Shown: positions 1 through 10,221 of the stretch, piece by piece
Numbering within the stretch: position 1 is the first letter of the stretch
How the letters are laid out: each line of letters begins with the position of its first letter
NCBI RefSeq assembly: GCF_016595275.2
Contig: NZ_JAENIQ020000003.1
Coordinates: 248,001-312,000, forward strand
DNA length: 64,000 bases
Direction of reading: 5' to 3'
Source of the DNA: Corynebacterium pygosceleis
GTDB taxonomy: Bacteria > Actinomycetota > Actinomycetes > Mycobacteriales > Mycobacteriaceae
Program-made: the position numbers and the translations under genes
The notes under the pieces: model-generated
Databases searched by the model: none
Told to the model about the DNA's origin: nothing
The model's input: the letters and a program-made list of their open reading frames with translations, nothing else

Positions 1-66
1 GCCCGCCGCGCCCGGGACGAGATCGCCCGGGCGAACCTCGGCGGCAGGCACTCCACCGGCCGGTGA
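1..66 (+). CDS. C-terminal end of an unidentified gene (partial)
   Basis: Frame 1 is open from the first base of the window and closes with TGA at 64-66, giving 21 residues that begin ARRARDEIARANLGG and end in HSTGR. Every sense codon ends in G or C, the codon pattern of the real genes around it. The gene converges on corA, which reads from the other strand 13 bases later. The visible tail is charged and Arg-rich and cannot be assigned to a family. A DUF1003-type membrane protein is one possibility by gene context only. Confidence 0.5.
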   Translation, partial: ARRARDEIARANLGGRHSTGR

Positions 67-79
67 CGGCCCCGGAGAC

Positions 80-1165
80 TCAGAGCCAGTTCCTGCGCCG
101 GAGCAGCCACCACAGGAACACCACGGAGCCGAGCATGAGCAGAAGCGCCATGTAGTAGCCGTACCGGAGCTGGAGTTCGGGCATGAACTCGAAGTTCATG
201 CCGTAGATTCCCGCGATGACGGTGGGCACCGCGGCCATGATCGCGACGGAGGAGATCTTCCTCATGTCGTCGTTCTCCTGCAGGGTGATCTTCGCGACGC
301 CGGCGTCGATGAGCGCCGAGAGACGCTCATCGAGGCCCCGGACACTGTCGACGGCGATCAGTTCGTGATCGAGGACGTCCCGGAAATAGCGGACGAGTTC
401 ACCGGGCAGCATGTCCCCGTTGCGCTCCAGCAGCAGCCGCAACGCGGCGGCGAGAGGATCGATCGAGTGCCGCATCTCGAGGATCTCCCGCTTGAGCATG
501 TAGATCGTCTGGATGTCGAAGCGCTCGTTCGGGGTGAAGACCTCGGCCTCCAGTTCGTCGACGTCGGTGGTGAGTTCACCGCTGATCCGGACGTATTCAT
601 CGACGGCGGCATCGGTGATCATCCAAGCGACGGACGCCGGACCGAGGGCGGTCTGCTCGGGATCCTCCTCGACGCGTTTCCGCAGGCCCTTGATGTTCGA
701 GGGTTTGCCGTGGCGGACGGTGATGATGAAATCGGGCCCGAGAATCATCTGGATCTCACCGGTCTCGATGATCTCCGAGGCGTTGTTCACCGACTCGTGC
801 TCCTTGAACATCACCGAGCGGACGACCATGAACAGCTGCTGGTCGTAGCGTTCGACCTTCGGGCGCTGATGGGCGTTGACCGCGTCCTCGACGATGAGCT
901 CATGGATGTTGAAGGCGTCCGCTATCTCCATCATCTGCCGCTCGTTGGGTTCGAGGAGCCCGAGCCACACCCAGCCACGGCCCTCGGCCCGGACATGCCG
1001 CAGGGCACTGAGATACGTGTGTTCCCGTCCGTCGTCGACCCCGTCGACATAGACCGTGCAGCGCTCGATGGCGTCCTCGACGGGGGCGTCCGGATCCATC
1101 GGGGAAGGGGTGACCTTGTCGGTGAGGGAGGTCCGGGGCTTGAGGACACGACGGATACTGGGCAT
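80..1165 (-). CDS. corA: CorA-family magnesium/cobalt transporter
   Basis: 361-residue CorA channel for Mg2+ (also Co2+/Ni2+) in the cytoplasmic membrane. The N-terminal two thirds is the soluble acidic funnel domain (it includes RPKVERYDQQLFMVVRS and a long helical stretch). The C-terminus has the two family membrane helices. The diagnostic GMN motif lies at about residues 322-324 in YGMNFEFMPEL, followed by the last helix and a basic RRRNWL tail. The length is typical. The ATG at 1165 is preceded by AAGGAG at a rather long spacing. It is divergent from the lipoprotein gene at 1439. Family assignment is firm; ion preference is inferred from the family. Confidence 0.95.
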   Translation of the reverse strand: MPSIRRVLKPRTSLTDKVTPSPMDPDAPVEDAIERCTVYVDGVDDGREHTYLSALRHVRAEGRGWVWLGLLEPNERQMMEIADAFNIHELIVEDAVNAHQRPKVERYDQQLFMVVRSVMFKEHESVNNASEIIETGEIQMILGPDFIITVRHGKPSNIKGLRKRVEEDPEQTALGPASVAWMITDAAVDEYVRISGELTTDVDELEAEVFTPNERFDIQTIYMLKREILEMRHSIDPLAAALRLLLERNGDMLPGELVRYFRDVLDHELIAVDSVRGLDERLSALIDAGVAKITLQENDDMRKISSVAIMAAVPTVIAGIYGMNFEFMPELQLRYGYYMALLLMLGSVVFLWWLLRRRNWL

Positions 1166-1438
1166 CGGGCGGTGACGCTCCTTTTCGGGGGAGGACGGCT
1201 GGTGGTCGGTGGTCGGCGGCCGGGTCCCGGAGAACCCCGGGACGGCGGACCGGCAGTGAGTCTACCGAGTTCCGGCCCGTGGACACCATCGTCGAAAGAC
1301 ACGCTCCCGTACGACCGCGACGTAAAGTGGTCCCGGAGCGGTGGGACGCGCCAGATTCGCCGCCGTCCGTCCCACCGGTTCCCACCGAACCGCGCCGTTC
1401 CCCGGCCACAGGTACACGTATCCAGGAGGCACCACGAC

Positions 1439-2140
1439 ATGAGAACCACTGACACCCCGCTGACGCTGCGGCGTCTGTGCCGCGTCGTGCTCGGCACGGT
1501 GATCGGTGTGCCCCTGCTCTCGGGATGTGCACCGGAACCGGCTGGTGAACCGGGGGAATCGGAGTTCCGCCCCGTCCAGATATCGGTCAATTCCTCGTCC
1601 ATCGAACAGCGGATCCTCGGGGAGATGTACCAGCGGACCCTCCGCTCCCACGACCGGGACGCCTATCTCACCCTGGAAACCACATCGAACGACAATCAAC
1701 GCATCGAACGGCTCAATGAGCGGCGGGCGGATCTCGTCGTGGGGTGCACCGGTGAACTTCTGCACCAGCTCAATCCCGTGGCGGCCGAGGAACTGTCGGC
1801 GCAGTACACCGCCGCAGTGGCGTCCGGGGACGTCGACCGGAACTCGGGGGAGTGGCGGGAGAAGGTCTATTCCGCGTTGGTCGGTTCACTGCCCGGGAAC
1901 ATGATGGCGACGGATCCCTCCAACGCCCTCGGATGCGAGGACTACGACGGTCCGGAACTACCGCAGAACATCGTGCCGGTGTACCGCAAACCGATGCTCG
2001 ACCGTCGTGACCGGCTCATCCTGAACTCGGTCGGTGGAACGATCTCCACGGCGGACATCCGTGAACTGACCCGCACGGCCCTGGACTCGAATTCCGTCTC
2101 CGCCGCCGTGGTCCCGTACCTGCACAGCGAGGGCCTGTAG
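1439..2140 (+). CDS. putative exported lipoprotein, binding-protein-like
   Basis: 233-residue protein with a lipoprotein signal: Arg-rich start (TLRRLCR), hydrophobic stretch, then a lipobox LLSGC with the lipidated cysteine at residue 30. The mature part resembles a small substrate-binding lobe (segments QISVNSSSIEQRILGEMYQ and ADLVVGCTGELLHQLNP recall osmoprotectant/OpuAC-type binding proteins), but it is shorter than a full binding protein and no permease or ATPase lies next to it. The start is chosen at ATG 1439, after AGGAGG with suitable spacing. The same frame stays open far upstream over corA; that part is not real. Ligand unknown. Confidence 0.75.
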   Translation: MRTTDTPLTLRRLCRVVLGTVIGVPLLSGCAPEPAGEPGESEFRPVQISVNSSSIEQRILGEMYQRTLRSHDRDAYLTLETTSNDNQRIERLNERRADLVVGCTGELLHQLNPVAAEELSAQYTAAVASGDVDRNSGEWREKVYSALVGSLPGNMMATDPSNALGCEDYDGPELPQNIVPVYRKPMLDRRDRLILNSVGGTISTADIRELTRTALDSNSVSAAVVPYLHSEGL

Positions 2141-2165
2141 ACCGGTCCCGGGAGATCCCCGGAAA

Positions 2166-2221
2166 GACGGCGGGAGCCCTGCACCACCGGATTATCCCGG
2201 TGGTGCAGGGCTCCCGCCGTC
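2166..2221. terminator. bidirectional terminator hairpin
   Basis: A perfect 25-bp inverted repeat (2166-2190 against 2197-2221) with a 6-base loop sits between the converging lipoprotein gene and odhA, so it can end transcription from both sides. No strong U-tract follows on either strand. Confidence 0.8.
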
Positions 2222-2234
2222 AGGTCGTCCCCGG

Positions 2235-5200
2235 TCAGGCGTCCGGGGCGAAGGCCGAGTCGATCAGCTGCTGCTGCTCGAACTGGTGCACCTTCGAGAT
2301 GCCCGTCGAGGTGGAGGACTGCGCACGGCGGGAGATCCGCTTGAGCGGCGGCATCTCCGGGATGCGCTCCGGCAGGTTGAGCGCCAGGAACGGCCAGGCA
2401 CCCTGGTTCGCCGGCTCATCCTGGCAGAACCGGACCTCCGTGGCGTTCGGGTAGAACCCGAAGGCCTCCCTGAGGCGGTTGTGCGGGATCGGGTGGTACA
2501 TCTCCAGGCGGATGATCGCGACGTCCTCGCGGCCGTCCTTCTTCCGGCGCTTCTCCAGCTCGTAGTAGAGCTTTCCGGAGACCAGGAGGATCGTGGTGAC
2601 CTTGTCCACGTCGCCGATGACGTTGTTGTCGCGGTCGACGAGGCGCGGATCGTTGATCACCGAGCGGAACTTGCGCACCTCGGTGAAGTCCTCCACCGGG
2701 CTGGCGGCGTCCTTCATGCGCAGCATCGACTTCGGGGTGAAGACGACCAGCGGACGGTGCAGTTCACTGAGAGCGTGACGGCGCAGCAGGTGGAAGTAGT
2801 TCGCCGGCGTCGACGGCTGTGCGACGGTCATGGAACCCTCTGCGCACAGCTGCAGGTAGCGCTCGATGCGTGCGGAGGAGTGGTCCGGGCCCATGCCCTC
2901 GTAGCCGTGCGGCAGGAGCAGGATGACACCGGAGGTCTGGCCCCACTTGGCCTCACCGGAGGAGACGTACTCGTCGATGATGGTCTGCGCACCGTTGGCG
3001 AAGTCACCGAACTGCGCCTCCCAGGCGACGACGGCGTCCGGGTTGCCCACGGAGTAGCCGTACTCGAAGCCCATGCCCGCGTACTCGGTGAGTGCGGAGT
3101 TGTAGACGAGGAACTTGCCGTCGCCCTTCGACTGGGCCAGCTCATTGAGCGGGTTGAAGTCGTCCGAGGTCTTCGGGTCGACGAGGACGGCGTGGCGCTG
3201 GGTGAAGGTGCCGCGTCGGGAGTCCTCTCCCGCGAGCCGCACGAGCTTGCCGGAGTTCGCCAGGGAGGAGAAGGCGATGAGTTCGCCCCAGCCCCAGTCG
3301 ATGCCACCCTCGTGGACGCTCTCGACACGCTTCTTCGCCACCGGTTGGACGCGCGGGTGGATGGTGAAGCCCTCCGGGGTGTTCGCGTAGGCCTCCCCGA
3401 TCTCGACGAGATCCGCCTTCGAGATGGAGGTGTCCAGGCCGTGCGGGAGTTCCTGGGAACTGGTGATCCCCTCCTGCGCGGAGGCCTGCTTCTTGCCCGC
3501 CTGCTTGACCTCGTTGAACACCGATTCCATCTGGTCGTGGAAGTCGCGGATGACGGCCTCGGCGTCCTCGGAGGACAGGTCGCCACGGCCGAGGAGGTCC
3601 TCGGTGTAGCGGGTACGGACGGTGTCGCGGTTGTCGATGATCTCGTACATCTGCGGCTGGGTCATCGACGGGTCATCGGCCTCGTTGTGGCCGCGACGGC
3701 GGTAGCAGACCAGGTCGATGAAGACGTCCTTGCCGAAGCGGCGACGGTACTCGGTGGCGAGACGTCCGACCCACACGACGGCCTCGGGATCGTCACCGTT
3801 GACGTGGAACACCGGGCAGCCGAAGCCCTTGGCGATGTCGGTGGCGTAGTGCATCGAACGGGCGGCGTCCGGGGTCGTGGTGAATCCGATCTGGTTGTTC
3901 ACCACGACGTGGATGGTGCCGCCGACGGTGTAGCCGCGCAGCTGGGCCAGGTTGATCGTCTCGGGGACGATACCGAGACCGGCGAAGGCGGCGTCCCCGT
4001 GGAGCAGCAGCGGAACGACGGAGTAGCCGTCCTCGCCCTTGTCCAGGATGTCCTGCTTGGCGCGGGCGATGCCCTCCATGACCGGGTTGACGGCCTCAAG
4101 GTGGGAGGGGTTGGCCGTCAGGGAGACCTTGATCTCACCGTCGCCGAACATCTGGAGATGCTGACCCTCGGCGCCGAGGTGGTACTTCACGTCACCGGAG
4201 CCGCCGGCCTGGGCGGGATCGAAGTTGCCCTCGAACTCGTTGAACAGGTTGCGCAACGGCTTGCCGACGATGTTGGCGAGGACGTTGAGGCGACCACGGT
4301 GCGGCATACCGATGACGACCTCGTCGAGGCCCTGCCCGGCCGCCGTGTCAATGCAGGCGTCCATGAGCGGGATGAGGCTCTCCGCACCCTCCAGGGAGAA
4401 GCGCTTCTGGCCGACGTACTTGGTCTGCAGGAAGTTCTCGAAGGCCTCGGCCGCGTTGAGCTTCTGCAGGATGTACTTCTGCTCCGCGCCGGTCGGCTTC
4501 TCGATGCCGGCCTCGAGCCGGTCCTGGAGCCAGGTGCGCTCGTCCCGGTCGAGGATGTGCGAGTACTCGGAGCCGACCTTCAGGGTGTACGCCTGGCGCA
4601 GCGTCGTCAGGACCTCGCGGAGGGTCATCTGCTCACGGCCCGCGAAACCGCCGACGGAGAACTTCCGGTCCAGGTCCCACAGGGTCAGACCGTGGGTCGC
4701 GATGTCGAGGTCCCGGTGATCCGGGATCGGGACACCCGGCTGGGTCCAGTGCAGCGGGTTGGTGTCCGCGATGAGGTGACCGCGTGAACGGTAGGCCTCG
4801 ATGAGCTGCATGACGCGGGTGTTCTTGTCCACCCCGGTGTTCGGGATGTCCTGACGCCAGCGCATCGGGGTGTAGGGCACCTGCATGCAGTCGAAGATGT
4901 GGTCCCAGAACGCGTCGTCGGTGAGCAGCTGGCTCATCGTGCGCAGGAACTCACCGGACTCCGCACCCTGGATGATGCGGTGGTCGTAGGTCGAGGTGAT
5001 GGTGACGAGCTTGCCGACACCCAGTTCAGCGAGACGATCCTCGGAGGCGCCCGCGAACTCCGCCGGGTAATCCATCGACCCGACACCGATGATCGCGCCC
5101 TGGCCCTTGGTCAGACGGGGCACCGAGTGACGGGTGCCGATACCGCCCGGGTTCGTCAGGGTGATGGTCACACCGGAGAAATCCTTGCCGGTCAGCTTTC

Positions 5201-6032
5201 CCTTCCTGCCCCGGGCGACGATGTCCTCGTACGCCTCGACGAACTCGGAGAAGGAAAGGGTCTCGCACTCGCGGATCGCCGCGACGACGAGCGCACGGGA
5301 GCCGTCCTTCTGCGGAAGGTCGATGGCCAGACCGAGGTTGATGTGGTCGTGGACCACCATGGTCGGCTTACCGTCGATCACGTCGTAGGAGTTGTTCATC
5401 GCCGGATGCGCCATGGTCGCCTTGACCATGGCGTAGCCGATGATGTGGGTGAAGGAGATCTTCCCGCCACGGGTGCGGCGCAACTGGTCGTTGACCATCG
5501 CCCGGTTCTCGAACATGAGCCGTGCGGGCATGTCGCGCACAGAGGTGGCGGTGGGGACCTCGAGGGAGAGATCCATGTTCTTGGCGATGGCCTTCGAGAT
5601 GCCGGTCAGCTGCTTCTTGCCCGACTCCGGGAGATCCTCGATACGGCTCAACGGAGACTTCGCGAACCGTTCGGCGGCAGCGTCCCGCCTCCGGTTGCTC
5701 TCGCCCTCACGTTTCGGGGCGTGATCGCGGGCCTTCGCTGCGGGAGTCTCCGGCTTCTCCTTCTCGGCCTCGATTCCGATCCCCTTTTCAGGGGCGGTCG
5801 GCCGGGAAGCCGCCGCGCTCCGAACCCCGTCCCCGGTGTTCTTCCCGGAGGCGGGTTCAGCGGGCTTCCGCACAGCGGCAGCGGGGGATTTTTCGGGGGT
5901 GCCTGAAGGGGCGCCCTGTGTCTCGAAATAGTCCCGCCATTCCTTGTCCACGGACGCGGGGTCCTCCTGGAACTGCTGGAACATCTCGTCCACCAGCCAC
6001 TGGTTCTGGCCGAAAGTACTAGCGCTGCTCAC
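2235..6032 (-). CDS. odhA: 2-oxoglutarate dehydrogenase, fused E2-like and E1 domains (OdhA)
   Basis: About 1265-residue multifunctional subunit of the TCA-cycle 2-oxoglutarate dehydrogenase complex. In order: a short N-terminal segment ([20 protein letters not shown]), an Ala/Pro/Lys-rich linker to about residue 120, a succinyltransferase (E2) catalytic domain without a lipoyl domain and with the catalytic motif DHRIIQG near residue 349, then the thiamine-diphosphate E1 domain (GDAAFAGLG near 679; [19 protein letters not shown]). This architecture is specific to Corynebacteriales, where lipoyl groups come from the AceF subunit. Activity is known in C. glutamicum to be inhibited by OdhI. The GTG at 6032 is preferred by homology (family start SSASTFGQ); an in-frame ATG lies at 6050. 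Upstream there is a palindrome in the promoter. Confidence 0.97.
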   Translation of the reverse strand: MSSASTFGQNQWLVDEMFQQFQEDPASVDKEWRDYFETQGAPSGTPEKSPAAAVRKPAEPASGKNTGDGVRSAAASRPTAPEKGIGIEAEKEKPETPAAKARDHAPKREGESNRRRDAAAERFAKSPLSRIEDLPESGKKQLTGISKAIAKNMDLSLEVPTATSVRDMPARLMFENRAMVNDQLRRTRGGKISFTHIIGYAMVKATMAHPAMNNSYDVIDGKPTMVVHDHINLGLAIDLPQKDGSRALVVAAIRECETLSFSEFVEAYEDIVARGRKGKLTGKDFSGVTITLTNPGGIGTRHSVPRLTKGQGAIIGVGSMDYPAEFAGASEDRLAELGVGKLVTITSTYDHRIIQGAESGEFLRTMSQLLTDDAFWDHIFDCMQVPYTPMRWRQDIPNTGVDKNTRVMQLIEAYRSRGHLIADTNPLHWTQPGVPIPDHRDLDIATHGLTLWDLDRKFSVGGFAGREQMTLREVLTTLRQAYTLKVGSEYSHILDRDERTWLQDRLEAGIEKPTGAEQKYILQKLNAAEAFENFLQTKYVGQKRFSLEGAESLIPLMDACIDTAAGQGLDEVVIGMPHRGRLNVLANIVGKPLRNLFNEFEGNFDPAQAGGSGDVKYHLGAEGQHLQMFGDGEIKVSLTANPSHLEAVNPVMEGIARAKQDILDKGEDGYSVVPLLLHGDAAFAGLGIVPETINLAQLRGYTVGGTIHVVVNNQIGFTTTPDAARSMHYATDIAKGFGCPVFHVNGDDPEAVVWVGRLATEYRRRFGKDVFIDLVCYRRRGHNEADDPSMTQPQMYEIIDNRDTVRTRYTEDLLGRGDLSSEDAEAVIRDFHDQMESVFNEVKQAGKKQASAQEGITSSQELPHGLDTSISKADLVEIGEAYANTPEGFTIHPRVQPVAKKRVESVHEGGIDWGWGELIAFSSLANSGKLVRLAGEDSRRGTFTQRHAVLVDPKTSDDFNPLNELAQSKGDGKFLVYNSALTEYAGMGFEYGYSVGNPDAVVAWEAQFGDFANGAQTIIDEYVSSGEAKWGQTSGVILLLPHGYEGMGPDHSSARIERYLQLCAEGSMTVAQPSTPANYFHLLRRHALSELHRPLVVFTPKSMLRMKDAASPVEDFTEVRKFRSVINDPRLVDRDNNVIGDVDKVTTILLVSGKLYYELEKRRKKDGREDVAIIRLEMYHPIPHNRLREAFGFYPNATEVRFCQDEPANQGAWPFLALNLPERIPEMPPLKRISRRAQSSTSTGISKVHQFEQQQLIDSAFAPDA

Positions 6033-6080
6033 GGCAGGTGCTCGCCTCATTTCCTTGGTTAACCTATGTCAGTATGTCCA

Positions 6081-6127
6081 CTGTAGTCGTCGACTACAGG
6101 CTAGTTGCCGCGACCCCGTTCTGTCTC
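6081..6127 (-). promoter_or_regulatory. odhA promoter with 19-bp palindrome
   Basis: On the minus strand a TAGCCT -10 (6103-6098) has a weak GAGACA -35 (6127-6122) 18 bases upstream. Starting at the end of the -10 is a perfect palindrome, 6081-6099, with 9-bp arms CTGTAGTCG/CGACTACAG around a central T. A regulator bound there would cover the transcription start. The palindrome is seen directly; the promoter assignment and the binding protein are inference. Confidence 0.45.
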
Positions 6128-6221
6128 ATCGTGACGACACGGGGGCCGTGCCGCTTAGTGCCGCATCGTGCTGCGGTGGGTAGCGGGGACACATCAATAC
6201 GGACACCGCACCGCGCTCACG

Positions 6222-9200
6222 TTACCGGTTTCCCGTGTCCGGTGACAGGTCAACGCTCCGGCGCCCGTCGCCGGTGACCCGCGCATGTGCGTTCCACATC
6301 GCGCTGTACCGGGTGTCGCCTCCCACCAGTTCACCGTGGCTGCCGTCCTCGACGATGCGGCCGCCGTCGAACACGAGGATCCTGTCCGCCCTGGCGGCGG
6401 TCGCCAGCCGGTGCGCCACGACGACGGCGGTACGCCCACCGGTGATGCGTTCGGCGGCGGAGAGCACCGCAGCCTCCGTGGACGGGTCCAGGGTCGCCGT
6501 CGCCTCGTCGAGGAGCAGGAGTCCCGGTTCCACGAGCTCCGCCCTCGCCAACGCGATCAGCTGCCGCTGCCCGGAGCTCAATCCACGTCCCCGTTCGCCG
6601 ACGGGGTGGTTGAAGCCTCCCGGAATCCGCGCGATCGCCGGCAGCGCACCCACCCGACGCGCCGCCGCGGTGACGGCGGCGCGGTCGGCACCGGGCCGCC
6701 CGTAGGCGATGTTCTCGGCGACGGTCCCCGTGAACAGGTGCGGTTCCTGCGGCACCAGGCCGATCCGGCGGTGCCAGTCGTCGAGAGGGAACTCCCGGAT
6801 GTCGGTACCGGAGGCGCGCACGCATCCCGTGACCGGATCGTAGAACCGGGCCAGAAGTTTGATCAGCGTGGATTTCCCGGCGCCCGTGGGGCCGACGACC
6901 GCGACCGTGGTCCCGGGTTCCAGCCGCAGATCGAGCCCCTCGGTGACGGTGCGGTGCGCGGCACCGGGATAGGAGAAGGACACGGAGTCGAGTGCGATGT
7001 GTCCGGCCACGGCTGTGTCCGCACCATCCCGCGTCCCCCGGTCGGGGACCCGGGACTCCGTCGCCAGCAGGTCGGTGATCCGGGTCAGGCCCACCGACGC
7101 CTGCTGGTAACCGTCGAAGATCTGGCTCAGCTGCTGGATCGGGCCGAAGAGCTGGCCGAGGTACATGATGAAGGCAACCAGGACCCCCGCACTGATCCGG
7201 CCGTCCGTCACGAGCCCCGCCCCGACACCGAGGACGAGTGCCTGGGACAGTTCGGAGACGAACGCGATACCGGGGAAGTACAGTGCCACCGCCGTCTGTG
7301 CCCGGACCCGGGTCCGGCGGTAGGCGGCGGCCTTCCTCCCGAACGACGCCAGTCGGGCCGCCTCCGTGCGGTGCATCTGGAACGTCCGGAGCCCGGCCAC
7401 CGACTCCTGGAAGTCCGCGTTGACGGCGCTCACCTGTTCCCGTGCCAGTGCATAGAGACGTGAGGAGATCCTCCGGAACACGACGGTGGCGAGGACGATC
7501 ACCGGTACCGCCCAGAACGCCCACATCGCGAGGACGGGGTCCGTCGCCACCAGGACACCGGCGATGCCGAGCATCGTGCCCATCGCCACCACCGCCTGCG
7601 CGAGTCCCGTCTGGAGGAAGGAACTCAGGGCGTCGATGTCGGTGGTCATCCTGGTCATGATCCGCCCGGACATCGTGGACTCGAAGTACGACAGTCCGAG
7701 CCGTTGCAGATGCGCGTAGGACCGCAGGCGTAGACCGAACAGCAGCCGTTCACCGGTCCGTGCGGTGAGGATGGTCCGGGCGACCGCCGCGATCCAGGCG
7801 ACGAGAACCACCATGACACCCGCGGCGGCCGCGGACCACAGCGCGCGGGATTCACCGTCGGTGACACCCCGGTCGATCGCGACACGCACCAGGCCGGGGA
7901 AGACGAGATCCGTCACGACGCCGAGGAGCAGCAGCGCCACCACCGCCGCGGTGAGGCCACGGACCTGGCGGAACAACGCCCGCAGTGAGAAGGTGCCGGT
8001 ATCGGAGCGTGCCGCACGGGTGTCGACACCGGGATCCTCGGTCGCCGGGGGGAGTGCATCCACCTGGGCCAGCAACGCGGGGCTCGGCGGGACGGAGCCG
8101 ATACCCCGCCCACGTCCACCGGCGACAGGTACGGCACGGCTGGCCCCGGCCTCCGGTCTCCACCGTGGTCCGGGCGCCGGGGTGGTGATCGCCGGCCAGA
8201 GTTCCCCCTCGTCCGGTTCACGGTCGGTCCCGTGTGCCTCCTCAGCGGGGTCGGCACCGGGAGCGGGGTCCATCAGACGTGCGAAACGTGGGGTTCGTCC
8301 GATCTCGTCGAGGGCACCGACCTCCCCGATTCTTCCGTCGACCATCAGCGCCACCCGGTCCGCCAGCTCCAGGGTGGACCGTCTGTGGGCGACGGTGAGC
8401 ACCGTGAGATCGGGGTGGTGCCGCTTCAGTCCCCGGTAGATCGCGGCCTCCGTGACGGCGTCGACAGCGGACGCCGCGTCATCGAGAACCAGCACACGCG
8501 GGTGCGCGAGCAGTGCCCGGGCCAGTGCTATCCGTTGGCGTTGTCCCCCGGAGAGCGTGAGTCCCCGTTCACCGACCGGGGTGTCGTAGCCGTGCTCCAG
8601 CCCGGTGATGAAACCGTGCGCCTGGGCGACCCTGGCCGCCGCCACCACCTGCCCGTCGTCGACGTCCCGGCCGCCCGCGCCCGCCGCGATGTTCTCCCTG
8701 ACGCTCCCGGAGAAGAGGAACGCCTCATCGAAGGCGCAGATGACGGCACCGCGGATGTCCTCCGCGGAAAGCTCCCCGTAGTCGATCCCGGTACCGTCCC
8801 GTGCGGTGAGCAGGATCCGACCAGAGTCAGGGGTGTAGAACCTGCCGAGCAACTGCACCAGCATCGTCTTCCCGGAACCGGGGGGACCCACCAGTGCCAC
8901 AGTGGAACCGGCGGCGACATCCAGCGACACACCGGACAGGATCGTGCGGTCGTCCCGGGAGAAGGTGACCTCCTCCATCCGGATTCCCAGCGGTCCTGTC
9001 GGTATCCCCGGGGAGAAATCCCCTCCGGTGTCCGCCACCGGGGAAGCCGGGCGGAGATCGATCACCTCGAAGACCCGCTGCACGGAGCTGGCCCCCATCT
9101 GCAGTCGCACCATCGTCGCGGCGAGGATGCGGGAGACGGAGGTGAGTGTCGTCAGGTAGGTGGAGAAGGCGACGAATGTGCCGACGGTGATGTCGCCGTT

Positions 9201-10067
9201 CAGTGCGAGCCAACCGCCGAGAGCGATATTGACCACCAGAGTGAGCATCGGCAACTGATCCAGGGCGGGCTGGAACCGGGCGTTGATCCGGGCGGCCCGC
9301 ATGCGGTGGGCGTAGAGCTCGCGCCCGGCCTCCTCCATCCGTGTGATCTCGTTCTCCTCCTGGGCGAACGCCTTGACCACCCGTACCCCGGTGACGGTCT
9401 CCTCCACCCGGGTCGCCAGATCGGCGGCCTTCTGCTGTGCCGACCAGGTGGAGGCGAAGAGGCTTCTCCTGCCACGGGCACCGAGCAGGAGGATCACCGG
9501 AAGTGTCACGAGTGCGACGACAGCGAGAAACGGAGACAACCACAGCATGACGATCATGGTCAGCAGCAGTTTCAGGAGATTTCCGACGGTCAGGGGGAGA
9601 ATCGCGAGCATTCCCTGGACCGTGGTGATGTCGGAGATCGACCTGCTCACCACCTGTCCCGTCCGGAGTTCATCCTGTCCCGGCCCGTCCAGCCCCTGCA
9701 GCGAATCCAGCAGTTGAACCCGGAGCCGTTGCTGGGTGTCCAGTGAGATCACGCCCGCGGTGAGCCGTCGGATGAACTGGAAGAGGAAGCGGAGGACCGC
9801 GATGACGCAGAGAATGATGACGACCGTGGTCAGCGGCGGATACATCGGGAGCAGACCGGTGAGCCGACCTCCCTCGTGCAGACCGAGGGCGATGTCGACC
9901 GCATCCCGTGTGAGCAGCGGGGTGGCGGTCTCGAACAGGGTGACCAGGATGGTCGCCGCCAGGGCGGACACGGCGGGGAACCGGCGGCGGGCCGCCGTAC
10001 GGACGAGCCGCAGCAGGGCGTCCCGGATACCGGATCCGGTGCTCTCCGTTGATCCGGCGGACGTCAT
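6222..10067 (-). CDS. fused two-module ABC exporter (TMD-NBD-TMD-NBD)
   Basis: 1281 residues containing two complete half-exporters in one chain. TMD1 spans about residues 20-320, NBD1 has Walker A GPPGSGKT near 396, signature LSGGQRQR near 507 and Walker B VLVLDDAASAVD near 527. TMD2 spans about 690-1000, NBD2 has Walker A GPTGAGKST near 1062, signature LSSGQRQ near 1164 and Walker B LLLLDEATATLD near 1184. NBD1 has Asp where the catalytic Glu should be and NBD2 has the altered signature, so one composite ATP site is degenerate, as in heterodimeric exporters such as TM287/288. The start ATG at 10067 follows AAGGAA. Substrate (drug or lipid) is not predictable. It lies upstream of odhA on the same strand. 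Confidence 0.92.
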   Translation of the reverse strand: MTSAGSTESTGSGIRDALLRLVRTAARRRFPAVSALAATILVTLFETATPLLTRDAVDIALGLHEGGRLTGLLPMYPPLTTVVIILCVIAVLRFLFQFIRRLTAGVISLDTQQRLRVQLLDSLQGLDGPGQDELRTGQVVSRSISDITTVQGMLAILPLTVGNLLKLLLTMIVMLWLSPFLAVVALVTLPVILLLGARGRRSLFASTWSAQQKAADLATRVEETVTGVRVVKAFAQEENEITRMEEAGRELYAHRMRAARINARFQPALDQLPMLTLVVNIALGGWLALNGDITVGTFVAFSTYLTTLTSVSRILAATMVRLQMGASSVQRVFEVIDLRPASPVADTGGDFSPGIPTGPLGIRMEEVTFSRDDRTILSGVSLDVAAGSTVALVGPPGSGKTMLVQLLGRFYTPDSGRILLTARDGTGIDYGELSAEDIRGAVICAFDEAFLFSGSVRENIAAGAGGRDVDDGQVVAAARVAQAHGFITGLEHGYDTPVGERGLTLSGGQRQRIALARALLAHPRVLVLDDAASAVDAVTEAAIYRGLKRHHPDLTVLTVAHRRSTLELADRVALMVDGRIGEVGALDEIGRTPRFARLMDPAPGADPAEEAHGTDREPDEGELWPAITTPAPGPRWRPEAGASRAVPVAGGRGRGIGSVPPSPALLAQVDALPPATEDPGVDTRAARSDTGTFSLRALFRQVRGLTAAVVALLLLGVVTDLVFPGLVRVAIDRGVTDGESRALWSAAAAGVMVVLVAWIAAVARTILTARTGERLLFGLRLRSYAHLQRLGLSYFESTMSGRIMTRMTTDIDALSSFLQTGLAQAVVAMGTMLGIAGVLVATDPVLAMWAFWAVPVIVLATVVFRRISSRLYALAREQVSAVNADFQESVAGLRTFQMHRTEAARLASFGRKAAAYRRTRVRAQTAVALYFPGIAFVSELSQALVLGVGAGLVTDGRISAGVLVAFIMYLGQLFGPIQQLSQIFDGYQQASVGLTRITDLLATESRVPDRGTRDGADTAVAGHIALDSVSFSYPGAAHRTVTEGLDLRLEPGTTVAVVGPTGAGKSTLIKLLARFYDPVTGCVRASGTDIREFPLDDWHRRIGLVPQEPHLFTGTVAENIAYGRPGADRAAVTAAARRVGALPAIARIPGGFNHPVGERGRGLSSGQRQLIALARAELVEPGLLLLDEATATLDPSTEAAVLSAAERITGGRTAVVVAHRLATAARADRILVFDGGRIVEDGSHGELVGGDTRYSAMWNAHARVTGDGRRSVDLSPDTGNR

Positions 10068-10159
10068 CCCGTTCCTTTCGTTCCCGGCGTACCTGTCCCG
10101 ATCATCCCAGATCAGCTCACAGGGTTAGCCGTGCGGGGTGGTGGCGGCACCGGAAAAAG

Positions 10160-10190
10160 GACACCGCCCCCGGGACGCGGGGACGGTGTC
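10160..10190 (-). terminator. terminator of the EcsC-family gene
   Basis: Inverted repeat GACACCG (10160-10166) / CGGTGTC (10184-10190) with further pairing of C-rich and G-rich segments inside. Read on the minus strand it is followed by CCTTTTTCC, a classical U-tract. It lies just after the stop codon of the minus-strand gene at 10222. Confidence 0.75.
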
Positions 10191-10221
10191 GGGGGAGACG
10201 GGTGCGCCGGGGAGGTGCGGG

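Noticed and set aside
2286..5906. Long open frames on the plus strand opposite odhA
   Set aside because: They are antisense to an unmistakable odhA and exist because G/C third positions leave few stop codons; their products are low-complexity Val/Asp/Arg sequences with no domain.
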